This document shows positions 32,200-41,175 of a stretch of 64,000 nucleotides of DNA, piece by piece. The first letter of the stretch is position 1. Each line of letters starts with the position of its first letter. Under the pieces are notes generated by a model. It saw nothing but the letters and a program-made list of their open reading frames with translations, was not told the DNA's origin and searched no databases. The translations under genes and the position numbers were made by a program. The DNA is from an uncultured Clostridia bacterium (GTDB lineage Bacteria > Bacillota > Clostridia > Saccharofermentanales > Saccharofermentanaceae): positions 62,001 to 126,000 of the forward strand of contig CAMIYM010000005.1 in NCBI GenBank assembly GCA_946403085.1, read 5' to 3'.

Positions 32200-32760
32200 T
32201 TATTGATATATCGTATAGTCCCTGTTAAACAATTCCCTGGAAATTAGCTTATCGAGCCTTTCTTCTTTTATCTTCTCTATAAGTTTAGCACGCAGCATCG
32301 ATTTGCTGAGCTTTGAATACTTATATTTTAAACATTCATCTCTTATTCGGGCCAGTTCCGAATACCAGAGAAAACTCATCTTGTAATCAATCTTGCGTTT
32401 AGAATTTTTGAGCGCCTCTTTAACTTCTTCGAAAAGCACTTCCCCGTCTTCATCATAACAGGCTATAACGCCCCAATGCTTTGGAATATGTTCTTCAACA
32501 TGCTTCAAGTGACTCCTGCCTATCACGACGTAGTTATAGTCGAAATACTTGTCATAATCTCTGGCCTGTCTTTTAAGGCGCGTATATGAGTCCGCATCAC
32601 TCTTAATCTCAAGCCCGGTAATAGCATCGTCAGTTACCATCATAATGTCCGCACGCGACTTGCCGATCTCCTTTTCTTCAAAGAAACGGACCTTACCTAA
32701 CTTCAGATCAAAGTATGTGAAGAGAGGTTCTCTTATATCTTTATCAAGCAGTTTCTTCAT
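32200..32760 (-). CDS. sce7726-type PD-(D/E)XK nuclease-like protein
   Basis: 186 residues from ATG 32760, which overlaps the previous stop by ATGA. The core SRADIMMVTDDAITGLEIKSDADSY...RQARDYDKYFDYNYVVIG gives D...ExK, the PD-(D/E)XK nuclease signature in the form seen in sce7726 proteins. These are predicted DNA nucleases with no proven role. It follows the VWA gene in an operon with a helicase, which suggests joint action on DNA. Confidence 0.75.
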   Translation of the reverse strand: MKKLLDKDIREPLFTYFDLKLGKVRFFEEKEIGKSRADIMMVTDDAITGLEIKSDADSYTRLKRQARDYDKYFDYNYVVIGRSHLKHVEEHIPKHWGVIACYDEDGEVLFEEVKEALKNSKRKIDYKMSFLWYSELARIRDECLKYKYSKLSKSMLRAKLIEKIKEERLDKLISRELFNRDYTIYQ

Positions 32761-34022
32761 ACTTTGATCCTCGCGACTTTTCCCCACGGCGGATTAACAT
32801 CATCTGTTACAAGCAACCATAAAACAGGAATATTATTTGCTTCCTTTTCTTTGGGAAAGTCAGCATATCCGTCTGTCATAATAATTATACTGGCAGGAGG
32901 TGTTTCCATGTGCTTTGCAACATAATCGAAAACGATATCGAATCTAGTACCTCCACCGCCTTTAGGTCTGATTACTCTGAATTCCTCTTCGTTTTCAAAA
33001 GGTATAGGCTCAACCACTTTTGCATCAAAAAAACCAAGCCAGCCCTTCAATTTGCCGTTAAACTGATCAATCGCACCTTTGATTTCAGAATAAGCTGCTG
33101 TGATTTCATCATCAGACATACTTCCCGATGTATCTATCATGAACAATATATCTTTTACAATATCTTCTTTCTCATTATAGTCGGGCAAAAAGAAAGGACT
33201 GTCATCAAACCTTCTGTCAGGTGGTGTAAATGAATAATCCGTTATTTCTTCCTGAATAAAATCATTCAGTATCGTACGCCAATCAGTCTGCGGCTTGCGA
33301 AGTTCTGTCAAAATTCGATCAACACACTTTGGCAACAATCCACTTTTATTTGAAGGATCTCTTATGGACATCGCTTCAGCTGCGTCCATTAGATTCTTAG
33401 ACCATTCATCTCTAAGAGCGTCGTCATCATCAGCTGTGTCCCACCGCGAGTGATCGTCCCAGCTTCCGCCAGTTGCCTCATTACTGGATGAAGGACTACC
33501 ACCTTCGCTGGGAACACCAGATTGTCCTTCAAGGCCTTTTGTACCCGCTCTGCCGCCTTTCTTCATTTTCGCAGGCAGCATCTCATAAACTTCCTCAGCA
33601 GAATAGTTGCATCCTTCAACACCATTAGGTGCTATATGCATTGATTCTCCGTATTTTTTCAGAGTGATTGATTTAAGATTGCCTTTGTTGGATTGCAATA
33701 TATTTGAATTGACAACGATATCACAGGCAATGTTAAATGCTTCGGGATCCCTGTCACCGGTTCTGAGACAGTGTTGCAAAGCACAATGCATTATCTCGTG
33801 CATCAATATAAAATCCAGTTCATCATCACTTAAGTTACTAAGAAATGAAGGGCCGAAGTAGATTTTCCTTCCGTCCGTACACGCAGTCTCACATTTCATA
33901 TCAATCGCAAAATCCATATGCATAAGAAGCATCCCGTAAAAGCCGTTATTGCATAGGATCCTCATTCTTGATAGAAGAATTCTTTTAACATATTCACGTT
34001 TATTCTCACTTGATAGATCCAT
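32757..34022 (-). CDS. VWA-like protein with DUF2201 metallopeptidase-like domain
   Basis: 421 residues. HEIMHCALQH (about 75) is a zincin HExxH motif in the DUF2201 N-terminal domain; a low-complexity Gly/Ser/Asp linker spans about 155-200; the C-terminal VWA domain has the metal-binding MIDAS DTSGSMSDDE (about 293) and TDGYADFP. This family pairs with MoxR AAA+ ATPases, as here, where the genes overlap by 17 bases. The pair probably remodels or assembles a partner complex using ATP. Confidence 0.85.
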   Translation of the reverse strand: MDLSSENKREYVKRILLSRMRILCNNGFYGMLLMHMDFAIDMKCETACTDGRKIYFGPSFLSNLSDDELDFILMHEIMHCALQHCLRTGDRDPEAFNIACDIVVNSNILQSNKGNLKSITLKKYGESMHIAPNGVEGCNYSAEEVYEMLPAKMKKGGRAGTKGLEGQSGVPSEGGSPSSSNEATGGSWDDHSRWDTADDDDALRDEWSKNLMDAAEAMSIRDPSNKSGLLPKCVDRILTELRKPQTDWRTILNDFIQEEITDYSFTPPDRRFDDSPFFLPDYNEKEDIVKDILFMIDTSGSMSDDEITAAYSEIKGAIDQFNGKLKGWLGFFDAKVVEPIPFENEEEFRVIRPKGGGGTRFDIVFDYVAKHMETPPASIIIMTDGYADFPKEKEANNIPVLWLLVTDDVNPPWGKVARIKV

Positions 34023-35124
34023 TCAGGAGTTTCCCCTTATTCTGCATCCATTTTCCAAACTCAGGTACGAGCATCAGCTTTTCTTTAAATCCGGGTTCTA
34101 TGTACATGTAATCCTTGAGTAATACCACACTGAAGTCAGGCGGCATTGTCTCTGAATAACGAATTGAATTTCCTATACTTGTCATATCATTCTTGTGTAA
34201 TCTTGCGTATGTAACCATTGAAGAAGTCAGCGCATAAAGAGCATCTGTGCTCCTTGGGACCGTTGGCATCTTTCCTTCAAAAATCTCATCTATTGAAGGA
34301 AGGTCTTTATAAACATTCCCCCACGCTCTGAACTCGACAGCCACACCTGTTCCGACAACACCTGCGATAAGCGGATACATCTTGTTGATATTGCTATCTA
34401 TTCCGTTAAGAATATTACTCACCATCTCCCACGAACGCGGTGTTGCAAAGGCAAGATCATCGGTATTACCTTCAAATCCCATAAGATAGTTACTCTTAAA
34501 AGACAGGAATCCTATCACTTTGTCATTGATACCGCTCCTTATAGCCCACTGTTTCCAGGCATCAAAACTTCCTTCAACTTCGATATGAAGGAGACGGTTT
34601 GCCAAAGCCTTTGGCATCTTGAAAGCAACCGATTTATCAGTCACTCTGTTACCTGCTGCGATGACAATACAGTTGTCAGGCAGACGGTGTTCGCCCACGG
34701 TCCTGTCCAGCGTTATCTGATAAGCTGCAGCCTGGACTGACTGCGGCGCTGCCGATATCTCATCGAGGAAAAGCATATTCACGACATCAGGAGAATCATC
34801 CATCTGGAAGATCTGAGGCCTGAGCCATACAGCCAAAGTCTTATCTTCATTAGATGTCGGTATACCACGGAGATCAATAGGATTGAACAGCAAAAGCCTG
34901 ACATCAGTAACGTTGACTTTCTTTCCGGTAGTGTCACCGATCTTATCTGCGATCTGTCTTACCGCCTGTGATTTGCCGACGCCCGGAGGACCCCACAGCA
35001 TAACGGATGGCATGGTCTTCACCGGAAGTCTGTTATTGATAACAGTGCAATATGAATCGCCCAGAACTTCAATCAGTTTGCCGACAGACATCGACGGCAC
35101 ATTAGATAACTTAACTTCGCTCAT
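34006..35124 (-). CDS. MoxR-type AAA+ ATPase
   Basis: 372 residues. Walker A WGPPGVGKSQAV (about 44-55), Walker B NMLFLDEISAAP (about 115-126), sensor 1 CIVIAAGNRVTD and the Arg-finger region PKALANRLLHIEVEG identify a MoxR-family AAA+. The start overlaps the helicase stop by ATGA, and the end overlaps the VWA gene, the known MoxR-VWA partnership. Confidence 0.88.
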   Translation of the reverse strand: MSEVKLSNVPSMSVGKLIEVLGDSYCTVINNRLPVKTMPSVMLWGPPGVGKSQAVRQIADKIGDTTGKKVNVTDVRLLLFNPIDLRGIPTSNEDKTLAVWLRPQIFQMDDSPDVVNMLFLDEISAAPQSVQAAAYQITLDRTVGEHRLPDNCIVIAAGNRVTDKSVAFKMPKALANRLLHIEVEGSFDAWKQWAIRSGINDKVIGFLSFKSNYLMGFEGNTDDLAFATPRSWEMVSNILNGIDSNINKMYPLIAGVVGTGVAVEFRAWGNVYKDLPSIDEIFEGKMPTVPRSTDALYALTSSMVTYARLHKNDMTSIGNSIRYSETMPPDFSVVLLKDYMYIEPGFKEKLMLVPEFGKWMQNKGKLLNGSIK

Positions 35125-38100
35125 TTTTTCTTCGCTCCCAATTTCTCATCGAGTTCATTGACTTTGTTCCTGTAGTATTCGATCTGGTCAGCGTATCCCT
35201 CATCCTTTGAAAGTTCTGCTCTGATATCATTCTCTCTTACATTGAGATCGGAAAGCCCCTTCTTAAAGGCATTTAGACGGTCAGACAGTGTATCAAGGGC
35301 ATTGTCTATCCTTATCAGGTTGCCGACATCTGCATCCCCCAGCTCAACATAATATCTTCCGCTCCTCACAAGCCAGATGTATGGTTTTTCAGCCGTCATG
35401 TTTGTCGGTAGCACGACTGCGAATCCGCGGTATACCATAAGCGGGTTCTCGGTAGTCTGAAGAACGTTGTCTCTTACCGCATTACCGATAGTCTCCCTTA
35501 ATTCTTTTCGCTTTTCAGCCTCTTCCTTCTTGAATTTATTCTCAGTTACAGGAGGATTGACTTCTCTCCACTTTATGCAGTAGTCGACATCGTCCTCACA
35601 CTTCGAGATAAGTTCTTTCTGATGTACAATCTTTGACGGTATCTCGAGCAGTTCCTTCTCGAGCTGAAGCCTGGACTCCGTAAGCTTATGCTGAAGGACC
35701 TGGTAGCGCATAAGTTCGTTTGCTGCTTCAACACGCTCCTTTACAAGAGGATTGCCGACTGCAAGCGCCTTTACCTCAGCGTAATCAAGAACCGTGTCGT
35801 CAATGTCAGCTCCGCTCCTTTCGGTAAGTGAACCTGAAAGCAGGCTTGATATGAAGCGCTGTTTTGTCTCCAGAAGCTGCCAGGAATAAGCATCGAAACT
35901 TCCTTCAGTGATGTAACGATATATATAAATCTTCTTGTTTGTATTTCCCTGTCTTAAGATGCGTCCTTCACGCTGCACCATGTCTGCAGGCCTCCACGGC
36001 ACATCAAGATGGTGAAGTGCTATGAGCTTATCCTGGATATTAACGCCAAGTCCCAACTTAAATGTGGAACCTATAAGGATCCTTATCTCGCCTTTGCGCA
36101 CCTTCCTGAACAATGAAGATCTCTTTGACTCAGTCTCAGCATCGTGTATGAACGCGATCTGGTCTTCCGGAATGTTATAGAGCATCAGCCGTTCCTTAAG
36201 CTCGGTATAGAGATTGAAGTCTTTCTTCGGCGTGGATGAATCACAGAAGACAAGTTGAGTGGATTTGTCCTGAAAAGACTTAACATAGATATCGGCAATA
36301 TTCTCAGCACATCTTGCGACTTTGGACTGAAATGTAAATGCGGCATGTGTGTCAACAAGTCTCATGTCCAGCGCGGCCTTCCTGCCGTCAGTTGTGATCT
36401 TGAGCATGTTGTCATCTCTGCGGCTTACCATTCCCGTTCTGACCTGCTCTGCCCTGTCAGAAATCAATTCAAGATAATCCGAAAAGTCCTTAGTCTTGCC
36501 AATCAACGCATCATTATATCCGTTATGTAAAGGTATTCCCGCAGAATCATCAACAGAATGGAAGTCAGCAATGGATGACAGGAGCGATGTCAGTTCCGGA
36601 AGATTATGGAACTTCGAAAACCTTGTTGCCAGACGGTAAGAACTAGTATCAACATCGATCTCAAACTCAGTCACCTTCTCGGCGAACATTCCGATCCAGC
36701 TGTCAAAACTCTGAAGATCAAGGAGCCCCAGCTCACCGCTTTGCAGATATGTCTGCATGGCAAACGCATCAGTGATTGAATTGGTAATAGGTGTACCTGT
36801 TGCCATGACAACACCCTTGCCGTCGTTCTTGCGCTGGATCATATGAACCTTATCGAGCATGTCCTTACACTTTTTCGAGTTTGCAGATGAAATACCCAAA
36901 ACATTCGTTGTCTTTGTCTCTATTGGAATGTTCTTGTAATTGTGAGCCTCATCGACAAACAGTCTGGTGATCCCGAGTTCATCAAAATATACCGTGTCAT
37001 ACATGTCATCCCACGCGGTATTCAGCTCAAGTATCGCCTCTGAAAGCTTTTTTTGCTTTTTAGTTAATCTGGATGTGGCCTTGCCTTTTGTCTGTATCAA
37101 TTTAGCTATCTTTTCCTGCTGTGCCTTAAGTTCATCCAGATAATACTGCCGGGATAACGGGATCATCTCAAAACAGCTGTAAGCGATGATTATCCCGTCA
37201 AAATCCTCATCTCTTATGCGTGCAAGGATCTCCTCTCGTTTGGAAGGCTTAAACATCTTCGGTTCGATGCAAAGAAGTTTTGCATCCGGATACATAAGGC
37301 AGAAAATATTCTTCCACTGTCCGACGATATTATTGGGAACAACATACATGTTTTTCTTGGATAATCCCATGCGTCTCAATTCCTGACCAGCAGCAACCAT
37401 GACATAGGTCTTGCCCGCACCGACGTCGTGAGCGAGCAAAGTATTGGGTGAGAATATTATCCTCGCTACCGCATCTTTCTGATACGGAAAGAGCGTCACT
37501 CCCGGAGACATAGTAGGAAATGTCAGAAAAGATCCGTCAAAGATTCTTCTCCTGACGCAGCTGAAGTTATTCTCAAATATTATCTCCAGCCTCTCTTTGC
37601 GTGCCGGATCAGTCCAGACCCAGTCCTGAAATGCCTTGATAAGTTCCTTCTGCTTCTCAAGAGCAGCTATGGTTTCTTTCCTGTTTATTACCCTTTTGAC
37701 ACCGGATTTATTCACCAGGCTCTTCTTCTCATCCGTAACATTAACAGTTTTCATATTGAGAGTGTTTTCCAGGATGTTAAGAGCTCCTATGCGGTTGGTA
37801 CCATAAGTTTTTGTAACGCTTACACTGTGATTGTATCTGCTCTTACAAGGAATCTCCCACGTTCCTGTAATTTCATCATGAATGGTTTTCAAATCTTCAG
37901 GATAACGATAATACGGATACAGGGGTTCCCCAAACAGATGAATAATAAAATCATCTATTACATCTGCAGGAATCCATGGCGATCCGAGCGTAATGTATAT
38001 ATCTTTAGTAGCAACTGCCGGAGGCAACACCTTTTCTATTGCTCTCAAATTATCGGCAAAGTATCCGTGATACTTGTCGTTAGCTTCGCTTGCAGATTTC

Positions 38101-38630
38101 CATTTGCGCATCAGATTGCCGGAAAGGTATTCTTCTGCTGTCTCCCAGCCTTTGTAAAAACACTCTCCCCAAGTATCCGGATTCTGATAGATCGAACCCT
38201 TCAAAGTGCATATGACTGTCTTATACTCAACACCCGTTATCGATGAAATATATTCGATATCGACACATCCCAGAGTCGTAAGGCTCATGACAAGAGCATC
38301 GGGAATGCTGTCAACATGCACACCCTTTGTCCTCTCATCGCCTATAAAAACGTTCTCCCAGTCAAGTGGAAGATCCATGCAGGTGACTTCTTCAATATGC
38401 TTTTCCTGACGCTCACGTTCTTCGCGTTCTTTTCGCTCCTTTTCCTCACGCTGCTTCTTGAGCCTCTCATTACGCTCACGCTGCTTTGCAGATTGCTTGG
38501 CAGAGTTGAGCGTATTGATCAGCTCCTGTATCTGGTCGGGGGAGAAAATCTTACCTATATCATTGGTCTTGTTTGCAGCAAGGAGTTCAAATATCGATAA
38601 TTGTTCCTTGGTGTTTTTCGAATTATTCAC
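35121..38630 (-). CDS. SNF2-like helicase related to N12-class methylase-helicases, methylase absent
   Basis: 1169 residues, GTG start with GAGGG upstream. Residues about 45-80 are a charged coiled coil. Helicase motifs: LLAHDVGAGKT (about 398-408), LFVDEAHNYK (about 557), VVMATGTPITNS, LGLGVNIQDKLIALHHLDVPW and QREGRILRQGN (motif VI). The 100-350 region (YLSGNLMRKWKSASE, TLGSPWIPADVID) resembles the middle of the giant methylase-helicase proteins of conjugative elements, but no methylase motif is present. It leads the overlapping operon that continues with MoxR, VWA, nuclease and the Doc module. Confidence 0.8.
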   Translation of the reverse strand: MNNSKNTKEQLSIFELLAANKTNDIGKIFSPDQIQELINTLNSAKQSAKQRERNERLKKQREEKERKEREERERQEKHIEEVTCMDLPLDWENVFIGDERTKGVHVDSIPDALVMSLTTLGCVDIEYISSITGVEYKTVICTLKGSIYQNPDTWGECFYKGWETAEEYLSGNLMRKWKSASEANDKYHGYFADNLRAIEKVLPPAVATKDIYITLGSPWIPADVIDDFIIHLFGEPLYPYYRYPEDLKTIHDEITGTWEIPCKSRYNHSVSVTKTYGTNRIGALNILENTLNMKTVNVTDEKKSLVNKSGVKRVINRKETIAALEKQKELIKAFQDWVWTDPARKERLEIIFENNFSCVRRRIFDGSFLTFPTMSPGVTLFPYQKDAVARIIFSPNTLLAHDVGAGKTYVMVAAGQELRRMGLSKKNMYVVPNNIVGQWKNIFCLMYPDAKLLCIEPKMFKPSKREEILARIRDEDFDGIIIAYSCFEMIPLSRQYYLDELKAQQEKIAKLIQTKGKATSRLTKKQKKLSEAILELNTAWDDMYDTVYFDELGITRLFVDEAHNYKNIPIETKTTNVLGISSANSKKCKDMLDKVHMIQRKNDGKGVVMATGTPITNSITDAFAMQTYLQSGELGLLDLQSFDSWIGMFAEKVTEFEIDVDTSSYRLATRFSKFHNLPELTSLLSSIADFHSVDDSAGIPLHNGYNDALIGKTKDFSDYLELISDRAEQVRTGMVSRRDDNMLKITTDGRKAALDMRLVDTHAAFTFQSKVARCAENIADIYVKSFQDKSTQLVFCDSSTPKKDFNLYTELKERLMLYNIPEDQIAFIHDAETESKRSSLFRKVRKGEIRILIGSTFKLGLGVNIQDKLIALHHLDVPWRPADMVQREGRILRQGNTNKKIYIYRYITEGSFDAYSWQLLETKQRFISSLLSGSLTERSGADIDDTVLDYAEVKALAVGNPLVKERVEAANELMRYQVLQHKLTESRLQLEKELLEIPSKIVHQKELISKCEDDVDYCIKWREVNPPVTENKFKKEEAEKRKELRETIGNAVRDNVLQTTENPLMVYRGFAVVLPTNMTAEKPYIWLVRSGRYYVELGDADVGNLIRIDNALDTLSDRLNAFKKGLSDLNVRENDIRAELSKDEGYADQIEYYRNKVNELDEKLGAKKK

Positions 38631-38725
38631 GGCATACCCTCATTCAATATAAATCATCTATACATGGATTCTACAACCATGCAACTTCAGTTATTGGGAC
38701 ACGAATTCGCTTTTGAGGACAGTTT

Positions 38726-40276
38726 TCACTTATCAGGCGCACCCTTCACCTTCTCCCACGTCTTTAGCACCTCTTCAGCGCTCACGCCATACATTGCCCC
38801 GTGATTGAATGCATCCCAGAATGCGCTTCCCTTTTCCTCATCACCGTTAAGTTCTTTGCTTATTTTTATGAGAAGTTCATCGTCTTCAGAGAGTTCATCT
38901 TCCCTGACCATTCTGAGCCTGTATAAAGGCGACAAAGGCGGGCAATAGTGTGTATCCTCAGCATCTTTGTAAAAGCGTTTGTGCTTCATTGAAGTCAACT
39001 GCCAGTAATCTGTGTAATGTATCCTGAACAGCACCTGTGGGAAACAGCAATCGTACTGGTGTCTTCCTTCCATCACCAATGCATGAAGCGGCGGACCGAA
39101 CGGTCTGCAGTCGATATTGACGATGTCACCGGGCCTATAAGGTGTCGCAAAAGACAGATCAAGAGCGCCTGCGAAGAACTCTTTATCTTCAGGCATGTAG
39201 TACACGAGTCCGTTTTTCTGCCTGTCCGCACGTAATTCTTCGAACCAGCAGATCTCGCCCTTGAAGATATAGAAATCATATATGTGCACATAATCGCTGC
39301 CCCAGTTGCCTACATCATCAGACCAAGCCTCAAGCCTGTACCAATCTTCATATAAGAGCTCATCTTCGGAACAATCCTCATTCTCGAGTTCGGTCTCGCG
39401 CCTGATATATTCCTTAGCTTTCTTAAATGAATCGAACATGCCGCGCGGATTCGATTTCTCAATGAAGGAATCCATGTCATACCACTCTCTGAAAAGATAG
39501 TACTTGCCGTATTTAAGAGCACTCTCTGCGCAATGTATCTTCGCGATACAATGACTTAAGTAATTTCCAAATCCTCCATACTCATCTTCGACTGCCTGTT
39601 TCACATGTCCAAGATCAGAGCCTTTCCCGATCAGATCAGAGACCTTCATGAACGCTTCATGATTAAGGTTATTCTTCTTCAGAAGCTTCTCGAAAATCTC
39701 CAGCTTTTTCTTTAACGGAATGGGCGCCCTGCCTACTATCTCGGTTATGAAGGTCTCATGGAAATTGTAGTTCGCAAGCATAAAAGCGACCATCTGGTCT
39801 TCGAACCCGCATGCCCTCAATACTTCCTTCATGTTCTGAGATGTCCAGCCTTCGCGCTCCGGAACATAAGGACTAAGGGCATCTATTGAATCGATCTCAA
39901 CGCACTCACCTGTCGGAAGATAGTACATTCTGCACTTCTTATGCAGTGCAAGAAGCATCAGGATATTGATGAAAGCATCAGCGCTTTCACCGTCCCAGAC
40001 AGCGATCAGGCGGTCACACTTTTCGAGCATGGTAACAAATGACGTTAATACCGGCTCAAGATGCGAGTAGTATATGCGCTTCCTTACAGGGCCATTTCTC
40101 ATGGAACTGACATTCTCATACTGTTTATTCTTCAAGCGCCCGTACACGCGGTGATCGAAATCCGAATCCCCCAGAAGGATCTCATCGCCTTCTGCCATCA
40201 GCCTTTCCAGGTCTTTAAGAAAGGCATCCGGGAACTGCTTGTATTTGATCATGGAGCCGCAGATATACGTTATCAT
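38726..40276 (-). CDS. Hypothetical protein with Rossmann-like N-terminus
   Basis: 516 residues. The first 130 (MITYICGSMIKYKQF, ILLGDSDFDHRVYGRL, CDRLIAVWDGESADAFINIL) have the alternating strand-helix pattern and the W-D-G-x-S loop of nucleoside-deoxyribosyltransferase/SLOG-like nucleotide-binding folds. The rest is an uncharacterised alpha/beta region common to related Clostridia proteins. ATG 40276 overlaps the metallophosphoesterase stop (TGATG), so the two are coupled; a nucleotide-linked pathway is an inference. Confidence 0.55.
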   Translation of the reverse strand: MITYICGSMIKYKQFPDAFLKDLERLMAEGDEILLGDSDFDHRVYGRLKNKQYENVSSMRNGPVRKRIYYSHLEPVLTSFVTMLEKCDRLIAVWDGESADAFINILMLLALHKKCRMYYLPTGECVEIDSIDALSPYVPEREGWTSQNMKEVLRACGFEDQMVAFMLANYNFHETFITEIVGRAPIPLKKKLEIFEKLLKKNNLNHEAFMKVSDLIGKGSDLGHVKQAVEDEYGGFGNYLSHCIAKIHCAESALKYGKYYLFREWYDMDSFIEKSNPRGMFDSFKKAKEYIRRETELENEDCSEDELLYEDWYRLEAWSDDVGNWGSDYVHIYDFYIFKGEICWFEELRADRQKNGLVYYMPEDKEFFAGALDLSFATPYRPGDIVNIDCRPFGPPLHALVMEGRHQYDCCFPQVLFRIHYTDYWQLTSMKHKRFYKDAEDTHYCPPLSPLYRLRMVREDELSEDDELLIKISKELNGDEEKGSAFWDAFNHGAMYGVSAEEVLKTWEKVKGAPDK

Positions 40277-41028
40277 CACTCTTCTCCTTCCAGTCTCAGA
40301 CGCCTGACCTTGTTGAACACAATCGAGAACTTATCCCAATCCATGTCCCTGTGATAGTGCCCGAAAAACCAGTGATCAAACTCCAGCCCATGCTTCGTTA
40401 TCAGGTCATCCAGGAAATCCGTAAGCCTGTTTCCTGACCTGTCCACAACACCCGCCATGGTGCCTGAAAGCGTTCTGGTCTGATCGCCGTTATAGACAGG
40501 CCTCATGTTCTTTCCTATATACCCTTCTGGTGCACAGTGCGTCAGCACGATATCTGCCTTGAAATTGACCAGCGCAAGATTCTTCAGAGCCTCTTCATAC
40601 TCCTCATCAGAAGGCATCTCACGGGCCCACCAGGACACGCCTTCCCTGCGGTACATCCTGTCAGTTGATTCAGCACCGCCCATCGCGAAAACCTTAGTCC
40701 CGCCAAACGCATACACCTGACCTCTCATCAGGTGGATAACGCTGTCAGAAATACGCTGGATCTTACCGCCGTTCCATTCCTCAACCGGATACTTATCCAG
40801 AAGATCGTGATTCTCATGATTGCCATCGATAAACAGCGTTGTAAAAGGCCTTTTGTCATAAGACTTAAGGATGTACCTGTCCTCTTCTGAACCATCCCAA
40901 ACGCCTCCGAAATCACCCAGCACGATAAGATAGTCGTCCTTAGTAAGTTCCTTCTGCTCCGGAAATCTCGAAGTATTGACCTTCTCCCAGTCTTCCATTC
41001 CGTGAGTATCACCGGTAATGTAAATCAT
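40276..41028 (-). CDS. Calcineurin-like metallophosphoesterase
   Basis: 250 residues. The metal-binding set is complete: GDTHG (about 6-10), VLGDFGGVWD (about 37), FIDGNHENHD (about 67), VLTHCAPEG (about 161) and FFGHYHRD (about 221). Substrate unknown; relatives act on nucleotides, nucleic acids or phosphoproteins. GAGAGGAG precedes the ATG, and regulon site 5 lies just upstream. It is coupled to the next gene. Confidence 0.88.
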   Translation of the reverse strand: MIYITGDTHGMEDWEKVNTSRFPEQKELTKDDYLIVLGDFGGVWDGSEEDRYILKSYDKRPFTTLFIDGNHENHDLLDKYPVEEWNGGKIQRISDSVIHLMRGQVYAFGGTKVFAMGGAESTDRMYRREGVSWWAREMPSDEEYEEALKNLALVNFKADIVLTHCAPEGYIGKNMRPVYNGDQTRTLSGTMAGVVDRSGNRLTDFLDDLITKHGLEFDHWFFGHYHRDMDWDKFSIVFNKVRRLRLEGEE

Positions 41029-41060
41029 AGGCCTGGCTCCTCTCTAATTCTTTCAACTTC

Positions 41061-41095
41061 ATTGTACAGAGAGGCATGTACGAATTATGTCCCAT
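41061..41095 (-). promoter_or_regulatory. Regulon site 5 and promoter
   Basis: The dyad ATGTACGAATTATGTCCCAT (41076-41095) is followed on the minus strand, after 9 bp, by TACAAT (41066-41061), 33 bp before the metallophosphoesterase start. Confidence 0.7.
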
Positions 41096-41099
41096 AGAA

Positions 41100-41132
41100 A
41101 AGAGCCCTACTCCAAAGAGGGAAAGGGCTCTT
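41100..41132 (-). terminator. Terminator of the WYL-LRR gene
   Basis: AAGAGCCCT (41100-41108) and AGGGCTCTT (41124-41132) form a 9-bp stem; the minus transcript continues TTCTATGG. It isolates the regulator transcript from the regulon promoter that follows. Confidence 0.75.
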
Positions 41133-41175
41133 GCACATGCACGATATAAATCCTGTTACAGGATCTCAAATGTTA

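Noticed and set aside
35121..38630. Complete N12-class methylase-helicase
   Set aside because: No methyltransferase motif (NPPY or SAM-binding loop) is found; only the linker and helicase parts are present.
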